From Phycisphaerae bacterium (GTDB lineage Bacteria; Planctomycetota; Phycisphaerae; Sedimentisphaerales; SG8-4): a stretch of 22,403 nucleotides of DNA. A program made the position numbers and the translations under genes. Position 1 is the first letter of the stretch, and each line of letters opens with the position of its first letter. The stretch lies in assembly GCA_030603035.1 (NCBI GenBank), contig JAUVYQ010000026.1, positions 1 through 22,403 of the forward strand. Reading direction: 5' to 3'. This document shows, piece after piece, positions 1 to 7,938 of this stretch. The notes beneath the pieces were generated by a model. The model was given only the letters and a program-made list of their open reading frames with translations, was not told the DNA's origin and ran no database searches.

Positions 1-131
1 GGACGCATAGCTGGATGAACCGCTTCCGCCGCATCCTGACGCGGTGGGAAAAGAAACCTGAGAATTATTTGAGCTTGCTTCATTTTGTCTGTGCTATAAT
101 TACGTTCCGTTGTTCAGGGTTATTCGGATAG
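1..131 (+). mobile_element. IS5-like transposase, C-terminal fragment
   Basis: The frame starting at base 3 is open from the window edge to a TAG at 129-131. It reads about 42 residues beginning THSWMNRFRRILTRWEKK and ending ITFRCSGLFG. The S-W-x-N-R-F-R-R-I/L-x-x-R-W-E-K-K block, followed by a short hydrophobic tail, is the usual end of IS5-family (IS4 superfamily) DDE transposases. Only the end is inside the window, so intactness of the element cannot be judged. The GGGTTATTCGGATAGGCTCT stretch overlapping the stop may be the right terminal inverted repeat, but the left end is not available for comparison. Confidence 0.75.
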
Positions 132-213
132 GCTCTAAGACGTGCGGTTCTCCGCTATATATCTGCCATCTCTATGGCGGTTTGTATTATACCAAATTTC
201 GAGCAAAAGTCAA

Positions 214-262
214 GGGAATAATAGGGTTTAGGGAATAGGGGGTAGGGTTTAGGGGGGAAGGG
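214..262 (+). repeat. G-run array, possible G-quadruplex
   Basis: Seven runs of three to six G lie on the plus strand (214-216, 224-226, 231-233, 238-242, 245-247, 252-257, 260-262), separated by loops of 2 to 7 bases, several of them TTTA or AATA. The pattern meets the usual four-run G-quadruplex rule more than once. It is intergenic, and a role is not evident. Confidence 0.6.
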
Positions 263-478
263 CTTTTTCATTTTCAATTTACGATTGTCGATTTTCGATT
301 GCTAACGACCAACGACTAAATTTGCCGCGGATTGTACGGATTGACACGGATTGTTGAGTCGATTATGGAAATGCCTGCTTGTTTACCGGCCGAAGGGGGA
401 TATAGTCGATGAAGGCTGTTTGAAATCGATGAACGAATTAGAATGGAGAAGAAAAATAGGTGACTGTCCATAGGAGCG

Positions 479-604
479 TGTCCGAGTATTCGCTTTCAAA
501 ATGCGTAAGTCTTTACTATTAAAGAGTTTAGTGTTTTTAGGCCTAAAATGCTTAAGTCTTTTATTTACAAGTACTTATAAATTTCAAGGTCTATTACTCG
601 GACA
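479..604. repeat. Candidate small inverted-repeat element
   Basis: TGTCCGAGT at 479-487 is the exact reverse complement of ACTCGGACA at 596-604, bounding about 126 bp. Inside are two direct copies of AAATGC[G/T]TAAGTCTTT (about 498-514 and 546-561). There is no coding potential. It could be a tiny non-autonomous element or a degenerate repeat; with one copy in the window this stays tentative. Confidence 0.35.
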
Positions 605-608
605 GACT

Positions 609-656
609 TCTAGTTTTTTCTCCTAGTTTTTTCTAGTTTTTCCTAGTTTTTAGTTT
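609..656. repeat. CTAGTTTTT tandem repeat
   Basis: Four to five degenerate 10-13 bp units of the form CTAGTTTTTTC follow one another and stop just before the isomerase stop codon at 659-661. In the gene's direction this is an A-rich 3' flank with repeated CTAG. It is not a hairpin-plus-T-tract terminator. Confidence 0.6.
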
Positions 657-658
657 TG

Positions 659-2125
659 CTACGCATTTCTCGCTTCGAACATCTTCGAGAAGATGCCGTA
701 GCATCGTGCGTCATCCGGCTTGCCGACGGAGAGAATCGCATGGCAGCCCAGGTAGACCGAAGCGATATCATCCACGTTGAAGTCGACGAGGACACGTGTG
801 GCGCATCCGCAGGTCGGCGGACAAGTCGGCGATTCGATGACCTTTCCGGTATAGTACTGAATCTCGTGTTCCGAATGCATCTTGGACAGAATGACAGGTG
901 TGTTCGGTGTCCATTGCACGTCCACCGCGGCCGTTTTGGGCAGGTGATGGAAAAATGGACGCACCTTGTACTGTTGAGCCGGCGCTTGGGGACCGTTTAA
1001 TTTAGTTGCACACGTACAGTGCGTGGCCAAATAGTGATTGCGAACGTGGTCGTACTCTGAGTTATGGTGGAAACCAGGGCGGCCAAAAAGGTAGCGGTTC
1101 AGCAACATGGTCATGGTTGAGGGCATGTCGTTTTCGCAACCGCAACTGGCCGTCAGGTTGCCGTTGTTGATCGAAAAACTCACGCACGGCTTGCGATGCT
1201 GAAGGAACAGGCAGTTAATCGCGATTCCGTCCGCATCATAACGATCCAGAAGCGTGCAAACGGCCTTGTGCGCGCGGAACGCCTCGACGAAGTAGTGGTC
1301 CGTGACGTTCATGACCTCGATCGCCGCCGCTTTGAACTGCATCGCGGCGGTTTTCATCGCGTCGTCCGGCTTGATCGAATCGAACAAGCTGTTGTATTCT
1401 TTGGCGGGGATAGAGACAACTTCCGTTCCCAAGCGCCGTACGTCTATTGCTCGATGGCAGAAAGGCCCAACACGCAGCACTCGACTCTGGGCGAGCATCT
1501 TCTTGGCATGGACGGCGCGGAGCGATCGGTCTATTTCTTCCCAATTCTCAATGGAGTGAATAAAGTGAAGCCCCTTTATGTTGGCCAATTTATGCTGTGG
1601 TTCATGGTGACTTGCGCCGGTCGGAAGATAGACAATCGCCGGAGCGTCGATTTCTTGAGCAATCGCGAGGGCTTTCTTCTCGGAAGCATCTGAAAGACAA
1701 AAAATCAGCGTTGCGTCGGGATCCGTCGGATTGGTTTCCGCAATATACCGGTCCACTTCGACGTCGGTCGTGAGTACCTTGGGAGCAAAATCTATCCGCA
1801 TCCCGATCCGCTTGCCCATCTCACGGACTTTCTTGGTAAACTTCTTCTGCTGGTCCGCGTGACGGTACTGGTTGCCCGGGTAGGGATGCCAGTGATGTTG
1901 TTGCCAACTTGCTTCCGCTTTCCCTTGGTCACAATCTTCCGGCAATGGATACAGGAAAACCGCCTTCACCACGGCTGGCTTTTTGTGACGCTTGGCAGCG
2001 ACTGTGCGTCCTGCTTCCGCAGCCTCGACCGCACGGGACAACGAAGTAGACAGGATGGCCGCTGTAAGAGAGCCGCCTACCATAAATCCACGACGAGTCA
2101 AACCTCGGGAACATGATTCACACAT
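659..2125 (-). CDS. Tat-exported L-fucose isomerase-like protein
   Basis: Protein of 488 residues. I chose the ATG at 2125 because AAAGGAGTG lies 6-7 bases upstream of it; the frame also offers an ATG at 2176 with no such site, inside the edge of a MITE. Residues 1-35 form a twin-arginine signal (TRRGFMVGG, then an Ala/Leu/Ser-rich core). The rest resembles the L-fucose/L-arabinose isomerase fold: an N-terminal Rossmann-like half, and a C-terminal half with a CGCENDMPSTMTMLL block like the metal-site region of sugar isomerases and an HC motif followed by a Gly/Pro turn. Cysteines are numerous (SCGCEND, HCTCAT, PPTCGCAT). Family membership is inferred from motifs only. Export of an isomerase-fold protein is unusual, so it may not be a true isomerase. 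It stands alone, with a MITE directly upstream that may supply or disturb its promoter. Confidence 0.65.
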   Translation of the reverse strand: MCESCSRGLTRRGFMVGGSLTAAILSTSLSRAVEAAEAGRTVAAKRHKKPAVVKAVFLYPLPEDCDQGKAEASWQQHHWHPYPGNQYRHADQQKKFTKKVREMGKRIGMRIDFAPKVLTTDVEVDRYIAETNPTDPDATLIFCLSDASEKKALAIAQEIDAPAIVYLPTGASHHEPQHKLANIKGLHFIHSIENWEEIDRSLRAVHAKKMLAQSRVLRVGPFCHRAIDVRRLGTEVVSIPAKEYNSLFDSIKPDDAMKTAAMQFKAAAIEVMNVTDHYFVEAFRAHKAVCTLLDRYDADGIAINCLFLQHRKPCVSFSINNGNLTASCGCENDMPSTMTMLLNRYLFGRPGFHHNSEYDHVRNHYLATHCTCATKLNGPQAPAQQYKVRPFFHHLPKTAAVDVQWTPNTPVILSKMHSEHEIQYYTGKVIESPTCPPTCGCATRVLVDFNVDDIASVYLGCHAILSVGKPDDARCYGIFSKMFEARNA

Positions 2126-2164
2126 AAGAACACTCCTTTCTGCTATTCGCGTCATTGGTTTTCG

Positions 2165-2336
2165 GTAACTGTTCACGGGTTTAAACCAGCGTCTATAACT
2201 TAATGTAGCTGATTTTTGTCATTGTGCAAGGTGTTTTTAAGATTTATTTAAAGATTTACAAGATTTTTTGGCGAAATAGTTAATCCAATCGTCCATAACA
2301 GCTCAAAATCAGCATACTTACCCCGTGAACGGTTAC
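2165..2336 (-). mobile_element. 172-bp MITE, copy 1 (IS66-like ends)
   Basis: This segment is the reverse complement of the element at 8419-8590, with the same length and about ten differences by eye. Its ends are GTAACTGTTCACGGG and CCCCGTGAACGGTTAC. Subterminal GCTGATTTT/AAAATCAGC sequences also form an inverted pair. It has no coding capacity. Terminal GTAA, together with the 8-bp duplication seen at copy 2, matches the IS66 family, so it is probably a non-autonomous derivative. The bases flanking this copy (GGTTTTCG and CTATTTTT) do not match, so no target duplication is visible here. It lies 39 bp upstream of the isomerase-like gene. Confidence 0.85.
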
Positions 2337-2496
2337 CTATTTTTCAGGCGCAATAATTGTTGTAAGTAATACGTCGATTTATTGAATCACCTGATAATCT
2401 ATCATCTTCACCCCATTTCAAAATGCTCAAAACGCACAATTAGTATAGTTCTGTATTTCTGCAAACATAGCGGAATCTTGCGCTATATTACCGATT

Positions 2497-2790
2497 TTAC
2501 TTTCTATTCCGCCAGGTCGCAGGATCCCGATGAGCATGAAAAACAGCGACTACTCTGATACGGTCGGCCTCCTCGATAAAAAATATCCCGTATGGGAATC
2601 TGCGCACCAATGCCCGGCGAATATTTTTATGAACTTTCTGATGAATCTTAGGATTGCGAGCTATACTCCGGATACACGCATCAACGCACAGCAGAAATTC
2701 ACTACCCAGGCCTTCGACTTGTTTCTCATACCACCGATACGCTTCGGTTAAATCAGCCTCCGCTTCAGGTGAGATGATAACTGGATTCAT
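2497..2790 (-). CDS. ParE/RelE-family toxin
   Basis: Protein of 97 residues with the compact ParE/RelE fold pattern. It opens with ISPEAEADLTEAYRWYEKQ (the N-terminal helix pair, where the YRWYE segment is typical). It continues with FPYGIFFIEEADRIRVVAVFHAHRDP, the C-terminal strands with the usual V.AVFH..RDP ending. Family members either poison DNA gyrase (ParE) or cleave mRNA on the ribosome (RelE); the sequence alone does not decide which. The start codon overlaps the antitoxin stop by four bases (ATGA), so the two genes are translationally coupled. Confidence 0.85.
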   Translation of the reverse strand: MNPVIISPEAEADLTEAYRWYEKQVEGLGSEFLLCVDACIRSIARNPKIHQKVHKNIRRALVRRFPYGIFFIEEADRIRVVAVFHAHRDPATWRNRK

Positions 2791-3011
2791 TTGGTTGAAG
2801 CCTTGATGCGTTTTTTCACAATATCCCAGGGATCGCCAGTTGTAGGGTCAGAATGATAAACCTCCAACCTGCGGTCTAACTCCTCCCGTTGTGAATCAGA
2901 AACCAAAACTGCTTCAGGAACGTTGGCAATGCTATCCCAGATGTCCTCAACAAGGAGTATCCGCTCTGGAATGCCATATTGCAATACTTCAGCTATAATT
3001 GATTTTTTCAT
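2787..3011 (-). CDS. Addiction-module antitoxin, short helical type
   Basis: Protein of 74 residues from the ATG at 3011. The frame extends 14 codons further to 3053, but MKKSIIAEVLQYGIPERILL aligns with the usual start of the unstable-antitoxin family (Pfam Unstab_antitox), which is 65-80 residues long. Visible family features are the ERILLVEDIWDSIA helix and a C-terminal REELDRRLEVYHSDPTTGDPW segment, where the G.PW turn and following K/R-rich tail are characteristic. It should bind and neutralise the ParE-like toxin downstream and probably represses the pair's promoter. No strong ribosome-binding site is seen before this ATG. Confidence 0.8.
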   Translation of the reverse strand: MKKSIIAEVLQYGIPERILLVEDIWDSIANVPEAVLVSDSQREELDRRLEVYHSDPTTGDPWDIVKKRIKASTK

Positions 3012-3119
3012 AATATTATATTCTAATTTGTTTCCCCGGATATTGCAATACAAAATTTTCAGACAACCAGTGTTAATACCCTTCTGTATATTTCTGTCTT
3101 TGCCCTTTCAGCAATAGGA

Positions 3120-3158
3120 ATTACGAGATACGAATCACGAGCCACGATTCACGAATCA
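3120..3158. repeat. ACGAATCA-type short tandem repeat
   Basis: A degenerate array of ACGAGATACGAATCACGA-like units abuts and overlaps the nrdJ stop codon (3156-3158). The octamer ACGAATCA occurs at 3129-3136 and 3151-3158. A related string, ACGCAATACGCAATACGAGA, lies inside uvrC at 7750-7769. Confidence 0.5.
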
Positions 3159-6100
3159 GGAGCAGCCCATTGAATTTCCGCAGTTGTAGCATTTGTAGCA
3201 GGTGCCGTTGCGGACGGTAATCGAGCCGCAAATATCACAGGCGGGGGCATCATCCCCGAAATGCGCAAATTGGGCGTTAAATTGTTCCAAAATCTTCGTT
3301 TCAGACTGCAATGCCCCAGGTATGTCAGCAATGGCTAAACCCGCCGGGGTCCCGATTTGAGCCGCAGCGTCAGTAAATCTGTTTGTCGGAGACGGCAGCT
3401 TAGTTACCTGCTTCAGGGTTGAAAAATCCTGTTTTTCCTCAACAACGGTTTTTGCTTCGATTTTTGCCCCGGCCTTTGCTTCAGCAATTTTTTGTGCCAG
3501 GTTTTTAGTCTTCTCAACTAACTGCCTGGCGGTTGTGATGTTTTTACTTTCTGCTGCGCCGGACGCTGCTGCTCGATTAGGGATGTTTATCTCGGCATAG
3601 CCGGGTATAAACTGGCAGCCCAGCCAGCAGAAAATATAATCAATCAGACTCTTTGCAAACGGTATATCCCTGTTCGATGTCATCCCTGACGGCTCAAACC
3701 GGGCGTGACGGAACTTGTCCACCAGGGTGATTAGCGGCACGCCGTACTGCAGTGCCATTGAAGTACACGTGCCTATAATGTCCATAAGGCCACCGACGGT
3801 GCTGCCCTCCTTGGCCATAGTGATAAACAGCTCACCAGGCTGACCGTCCTCATATAGCCCCACCGTCAGGTAGCCTTCGTGTCCTGCGACAGAAAATTTA
3901 TGCGTTATGCTTTGTCTGGTATCCGGCAGCCGACGTCTAAACGGCCGCGCCGGGGGTAGCGCTTCGGCGCCGGCCTTGGCCTTGGCTTCCCCATGCTTTT
4001 TGGTACAAACGGGCTGGAGTTTCTTGGAGCCGTCACGATAGATTGCCACCGCCTTTAACCCGAGCTTCCAGCCCTCCATATGAGCTGCGGCAATTTCTTC
4101 AGTTGTGCTTTCCTTTGCCATATTGATGGTTTTGCTTATGGCGCCGGATATAAACGGCTGGACTGCGGCCATCATTTTTAGATGTGCCGTATAATGAATA
4201 TGCCTCTTGCCGGTACGCGGCTTAAAAGCGCAGTCAAAAATTGGCAGATAGTCCGCGTTGAGCTTTTCCACTCCTTCGATAGTTTCATTTTCATCTATGT
4301 AGTCACAGATTGATTTGATGTCGTCGGCACTGTAGCCAAGTCGGTCAAGAGCCATTGGCACGGTCTTGTTAACAAGTTTGAGCATTCCGCCGCCGGCCAA
4401 TAATTTATATTTGACCAGTGCTATGTCCGGCTCGATGCCTGTGGTATCACAATCCATCATAAAGCCGATAGTTCCCGTCGGCGCAAGGACAGTTGCCTGA
4501 GCGTTACGGAAGCCGACTCTGGAGCCGGCGTCAAAGGCCTCGTCCCAGGTATCCTTGGCGGCGTTACGCAGATAGTCCGGACAATGAGATTCCGGAATAT
4601 CACAAGCGTGCTGCCGGTGCATATTTATAATCTTCAGCATTGCATCGGCATTTTTGCTAAATTCCTCGAAAGGCCCCTTCATCGAGGCAATCTCGGCACT
4701 TGCCGCATAAGCGGCTCCTGTCATTATAGCGGTAACTGCGGCGGCCAGCGCCCTTGCCTGGTCGGAATCATAAGGAAGGGCCAAACTCATAATAACAGAA
4801 CCAAGATTGGCGTAACCGAGGCCAAGCGGACGGAACAAATGGCTGTTTACGGCAATCGATTTGTCCGGATAGCTTCCATTATCAACCAGAATTTCCTGAG
4901 CAATGATGAAAAGCCGAACTGCCTTCTTGAAACCGTCAACGTCAAAAGAGCCGTCTTCCTTGCGAAACTTCATAAGATTCAGTGAAGCCAGATTGCAGGC
5001 CGAATCATCGATGAACATATATTCGCTGCAGGGGTTTGAAGCGTTAATCGGCCCGGAGTTTGGGCAAGTGTGCCAGCGGTTGATTGTACTGTGATACTGC
5101 AAGCCCGGGTCGCCGCAAATCCTTGTACCCTCGGCAATTAGCTCCATTAGCTCTCGTGCTGAATGCTCCTGCATTTTTTCACGTGTTGTTACAGAATAGG
5201 TGGCCCAGGTGGCGTCTTTCTCCACCGCCTGCATAAACTCATCGGTTACCCGCACGGAAAGATTGGAATTCTGAAACATCACGCTGTTATACGCTTCGTT
5301 GTTGTAATCACCGCTGTAGCCGGCCTCAATAAGTGCCCAGGCCTTTTTCTCCTCCTCAGTCTTGCAGGTAATGAATTCCTTAATATCAGGATGGTTGACC
5401 TTTAGCGATTGCATTTTTGCCGCCCGGCGGGTTTTTCCGCCCGATTTAATTACCGCTGCTATCTGGTCATAGACCCTCATAAAACTCAAAGGCCCGGACG
5501 GTTTGCCTCCGCCGGAGAGCTTCTCTTTACTGCTTCGCAGTGTTGAAAGGTCGGTTCCGGTTCCTGAGCCGTGCTTGAACAACATTGCTTCGCTTGTTGC
5601 CAGCCGCATTATATCTTCCATCGAGTCCTTGACCGATTGGATAAAACAGGCTGATGCCTGCGGATATTCGTAGCTGTTTTCACAGGCAACCGCTTCTTTG
5701 CGCTGCAAGTCCCAATGGAAATTGTGCTTGCTGCCGGCAATACCATAGACATCGAAGAGGCCCACATTGAACCACACAGGCGAATTAAATGCCCCGTATT
5801 GATTCACGCACAGCCAGGTCAACTCGTTGTAGAAAACCTCGGCATCTTCATCAGTGGCAAAGTAACCATCCTTTTTGCCACGGTCAGCGATTGTCCTGCA
5901 GACGCGGTGGACGAGCTGCTTTAGTGAATGTTCTCGCTGGCCGCTCTCAATATCACCATAAAAGTATTTGCTCGCCACAACCTTTATTGCCAACTGGCTC
6001 CAGGACGCCGGGACTTCGATATTGTCTTGCTTAAAGATTGTCTGCCCGCTGTCGCTGGTAATCCTGGCCGAACGCACTTCCCATTCGAGCTGTTCAAAGG

Positions 6101-6227
6101 GATGCACGCCCGGGGTTGAAAAGAAATGCTCAATCCTCAAACCCCTTGACTCGGGGGCCTCTACAGCGGTTTTGGGTTGGGATTGCTTAACTCTAAAAGG
6201 GTTTTCAGGGTTGAACTTATAAGACAT
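3156..6227 (-). CDS. nrdJ: B12-dependent (class II) ribonucleotide reductase
   Basis: Protein of 1023 residues that reduces ribonucleotides to deoxyribonucleotides using adenosylcobalamin, so it works with or without oxygen. In order it shows: an N-terminal helical region; Cys194 (ASACFIQSV) and Cys411 (SACNLASLN), the expected substrate-reducing pair; the N398-x-C400-x-E402 active-site loop (NPCSE) carrying the thiyl-radical cysteine; APTGTIGFMMDCDTTGIEPD of the barrel; a TSCPD-like domain (about 770-870); an Ala/Lys-rich linker; and a C-terminal Cys cluster, CDICGS...CYKCYNCGNSMGCS, that would regenerate the active-site disulfide and may bind metal. Start: GGAGG lies about 9 bases before the ATG. 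It is divergent from uvrC. Two NrdR-box-like sites lie upstream. I saw no cobalamin riboswitch. Confidence 0.96.
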   Translation of the reverse strand: MSYKFNPENPFRVKQSQPKTAVEAPESRGLRIEHFFSTPGVHPFEQLEWEVRSARITSDSGQTIFKQDNIEVPASWSQLAIKVVASKYFYGDIESGQREHSLKQLVHRVCRTIADRGKKDGYFATDEDAEVFYNELTWLCVNQYGAFNSPVWFNVGLFDVYGIAGSKHNFHWDLQRKEAVACENSYEYPQASACFIQSVKDSMEDIMRLATSEAMLFKHGSGTGTDLSTLRSSKEKLSGGGKPSGPLSFMRVYDQIAAVIKSGGKTRRAAKMQSLKVNHPDIKEFITCKTEEEKKAWALIEAGYSGDYNNEAYNSVMFQNSNLSVRVTDEFMQAVEKDATWATYSVTTREKMQEHSARELMELIAEGTRICGDPGLQYHSTINRWHTCPNSGPINASNPCSEYMFIDDSACNLASLNLMKFRKEDGSFDVDGFKKAVRLFIIAQEILVDNGSYPDKSIAVNSHLFRPLGLGYANLGSVIMSLALPYDSDQARALAAAVTAIMTGAAYAASAEIASMKGPFEEFSKNADAMLKIINMHRQHACDIPESHCPDYLRNAAKDTWDEAFDAGSRVGFRNAQATVLAPTGTIGFMMDCDTTGIEPDIALVKYKLLAGGGMLKLVNKTVPMALDRLGYSADDIKSICDYIDENETIEGVEKLNADYLPIFDCAFKPRTGKRHIHYTAHLKMMAAVQPFISGAISKTINMAKESTTEEIAAAHMEGWKLGLKAVAIYRDGSKKLQPVCTKKHGEAKAKAGAEALPPARPFRRRLPDTRQSITHKFSVAGHEGYLTVGLYEDGQPGELFITMAKEGSTVGGLMDIIGTCTSMALQYGVPLITLVDKFRHARFEPSGMTSNRDIPFAKSLIDYIFCWLGCQFIPGYAEINIPNRAAASGAAESKNITTARQLVEKTKNLAQKIAEAKAGAKIEAKTVVEEKQDFSTLKQVTKLPSPTNRFTDAAAQIGTPAGLAIADIPGALQSETKILEQFNAQFAHFGDDAPACDICGSITVRNGTCYKCYNCGNSMGCS

Positions 6228-6255
6228 TTACGCGCCTCCGTACGAAAAAACGAAA

Positions 6256-6301
6256 CCACAAAATATAGTAAAATAAACGGGAATTAAGCCGGATATAGTG
6301 G
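6256..6301 (-). promoter_or_regulatory. Candidate tandem NrdR boxes upstream of nrdJ
   Basis: In the nrdJ direction, bases 6271-6256 read TTACTATATTTTGTGG, matching 12 of 16 positions of the NrdR box consensus (acaCwATATaTwGtgt). Bases 6301-6286 read CCACTATATCCGGCTT, matching about 10 of 16 and sharing ACTATAT. The two cores are exactly 30 bp apart, close to three helical turns, as in known NrdR box pairs. NrdR is an ATP/dATP-sensing repressor of ribonucleotide reductase genes. No nrdR gene lies in the window, so this is a motif-level call. Confidence 0.45.
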
Positions 6302-6492
6302 TAAAACCCGTAAAATCTGTATCGGCACATTAATGGCAATTTGATAAGGTGTAAAGACCAAATTCAAAAATTTTTGGTTAAATTTATCGGCTCTGTCGTT
6401 AATCCTTATAGCAATTGAACCTACGACAAAAAAAAAATTTATAGGAGGGCAATGTATTTTAGATAATCTCACAATGATGTTAAGATAAGGAT

Positions 6493-7938
6493 ATGTCGGC
6501 TAAAAAAAGCGACAAATCTGGAGTGATTCGTGAAAAGATAAAGACTTTCCCGACCGGGCCGGGCCTTTATTTTATGAAAGGTTCGGCGGACAAAGTCCTT
6601 TACATCGGCAAAGCCAAAAATCTGCGCTCCCGGGTCAGCAGCTATTTTCAGCAAGCCGGCGACCTGGCCGTCTCACGCGGCCCGAAAATCACAGAAATGC
6701 TCAGCAAAGTCAAAACTGTCGACTTTTTGGAAACCGAAACGGAAGTTGACGCAATGCTGCAGGAAGCCCGCCTGATAAAAGATATTCGCCCGCCTTACAA
6801 TACAGACCTTGTCGATGACAAAACATTTCCGTATCTGGAAATTAGCACAGGCGAAGATTTTCCTGGCGTCTATATCACCCGAAAACCCCGGCCAGCCGGC
6901 AGCAGATTGTTCGGGCCCTTTGCCGGCGCAAAGGACCTGCGGGGCGTTTTGGTAGTCCTGCAAAAAATATTCAAGTTTCGAACCTGCAAGCTGAGCATTA
7001 GCAAACACGACCCAAAGCGCAGATTCTTCCGCCCCTGTCTTTTGTACAGCATAAAGCAGTGCACAGCTCCCTGCGCAGCCAGAATTGACGAGCGCGAATA
7101 CAAAAAAATCATCACAGACCTCATAAAATTTTTGCGGTCGAAGCGTTCGACGATCCTGCGGCAGTTAAGAAAGCAAATGGCCGAGGCGGCTGAAGCGTTT
7201 GCGTACGAAAAAGCTGCGATGTGCCGCGACCGTATCCGACTGATTGAACGGCTCGACCGGCGGGGCACGCCCGACGAAAACGTTCAGCCGGAAGTCTTCG
7301 CCGCTGACCCGACGCAAGCCCTGGAACAGCTCCAGAATCTGCTGCAAACACCGGAGCCGGTCAGGATTATTGAGGGCATCGATGTCGCCAATATTGCCGG
7401 TGCCGAGGCAGTCGGGTCATTGGTTAAATTCATTGACGGAAAGCCGTTTAAGAGCGGCTATCGGCGATTCAAAATAAAAACCGTTAAAGGCATTGACGAC
7501 TATGCAATGATTGCCGAAGTGGTCAAACGCAGGTATAAATACGCCCTGCGGGGTGAAGAGCTGTGGCCGGACCTTGTTCTAATCGACGGCGGCCTGGGGC
7601 ATTTGAGGGCCGCTGAAGCTGCATTTAAAGATATGATAGCAATGAACTTACAGAAAAAGATTAACCGCAGAGACCACGGAGAACGCAGAGAAAGAGTTAA
7701 AAATAAACTCGGCGAGTTCTGCGAACTCGGCGATGAGACTAAACGCGATACGCAATACGCAATACGAGAATCGCTGCGATTGCCAAGCGAGAAGAAGAGA
7801 TTTACCTGCAAGGCAGCAGCAAGCCGGTGCGGCTGGCTCGTAACTGCCCTGCCCGTAAGCTCTTACAATACGTTAGAGACGAAGCACACCGGTTCGCCCA
7901 GCACTACCATCATATCCTGCGAAGTAAAAAAATTCTGA
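6493..7938 (+). CDS. uvrC: UvrC, disrupted near its C-terminus
   Basis: UvrC makes both incisions around bulky DNA lesions together with UvrB. Residues 17-100 are the GIY-YIG nuclease (GPGLY at 22-26, LYIGKAKNLRSR at 36-47, Glu91, PPYN). A UvrB-binding UVR motif lies at about 230-265. The RNase-H-like half begins at about 350 nt before IDGGLGHL, with IEGIDVAN carrying its first Asp and DLVLIDGG its second. At about residue 386 the family sequence stops: residues 387-426 are repeat-derived, and from about 427 the frame is wrong. The true continuation (AAIAKREEEIYL ... RDEAHRFAQHY) is at 7773-7952 in another frame. The 481-residue product would therefore lack the conserved His of the 5' nuclease. 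No helix-hairpin-helix tail is seen in either frame. A TAAGGA precedes the ATG. This is either a real lesion or a one-base assembly error. Confidence 0.9.
   Translation: MSAKKSDKSGVIREKIKTFPTGPGLYFMKGSADKVLYIGKAKNLRSRVSSYFQQAGDLAVSRGPKITEMLSKVKTVDFLETETEVDAMLQEARLIKDIRPPYNTDLVDDKTFPYLEISTGEDFPGVYITRKPRPAGSRLFGPFAGAKDLRGVLVVLQKIFKFRTCKLSISKHDPKRRFFRPCLLYSIKQCTAPCAARIDEREYKKIITDLIKFLRSKRSTILRQLRKQMAEAAEAFAYEKAAMCRDRIRLIERLDRRGTPDENVQPEVFAADPTQALEQLQNLLQTPEPVRIIEGIDVANIAGAEAVGSLVKFIDGKPFKSGYRRFKIKTVKGIDDYAMIAEVVKRRYKYALRGEELWPDLVLIDGGLGHLRAAEAAFKDMIAMNLQKKINRRDHGERRERVKNKLGEFCELGDETKRDTQYAIRESLRLPSEKKRFTCKAAASRCGWLVTALPVSSYNTLETKHTGSPSTTIISCEVKKF
7659..7772. repeat. Repeat insertion inside uvrC
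   Basis: The insertion begins AGATTAACCGCAGAGACCAC and contains GGAGAACGCAGAGAAA, as at 22008-22042 in moeA and, shorter, at 10964-10994. It then runs through CTCGGCGAGTTCTGCGAACTC and ends in an ACGCAATACGCAATACGAGA array. It falls between family residues IDGG...AAFKDM and AAIAKREEE, where UvrC normally has only a short loop. The exact ends are uncertain by a few bases. It is read as NRRDHGERRERVKNK in uvrC, a different frame from the moeA copy, and it leaves the rest of uvrC out of frame. Confidence 0.8.

Larger units (their letters stand above)
132..658. other. Gene-free repeat-bearing stretch
   Basis: No convincing gene is seen on either strand. The stretch holds a G-run array (214-262), a degenerate ACGGATTG tandem (about 324-351), a candidate small inverted-repeat element (479-604) and a CTAGTTTTT tandem (609-656) directly after the isomerase stop codon. 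It lies between an IS end and the 3' end of the isomerase-like gene. Confidence 0.6.

Noticed and set aside
1196..1693. 165-codon plus-strand frame
   Set aside because: It is fully antisense to the isomerase-like gene, with no recognisable motif and no ribosome-binding site.
2337..2496. Gene or RNA between the MITE and the toxin gene
   Set aside because: The sequence is AT-rich, without an open frame of useful length or an obvious stable structure. I see nothing in it.
6228..6492. Cobalamin riboswitch upstream of nrdJ
   Set aside because: B12-dependent reductases sometimes have one elsewhere in their regulon, but no B12-box-like sequence or typical long folded leader is visible here.
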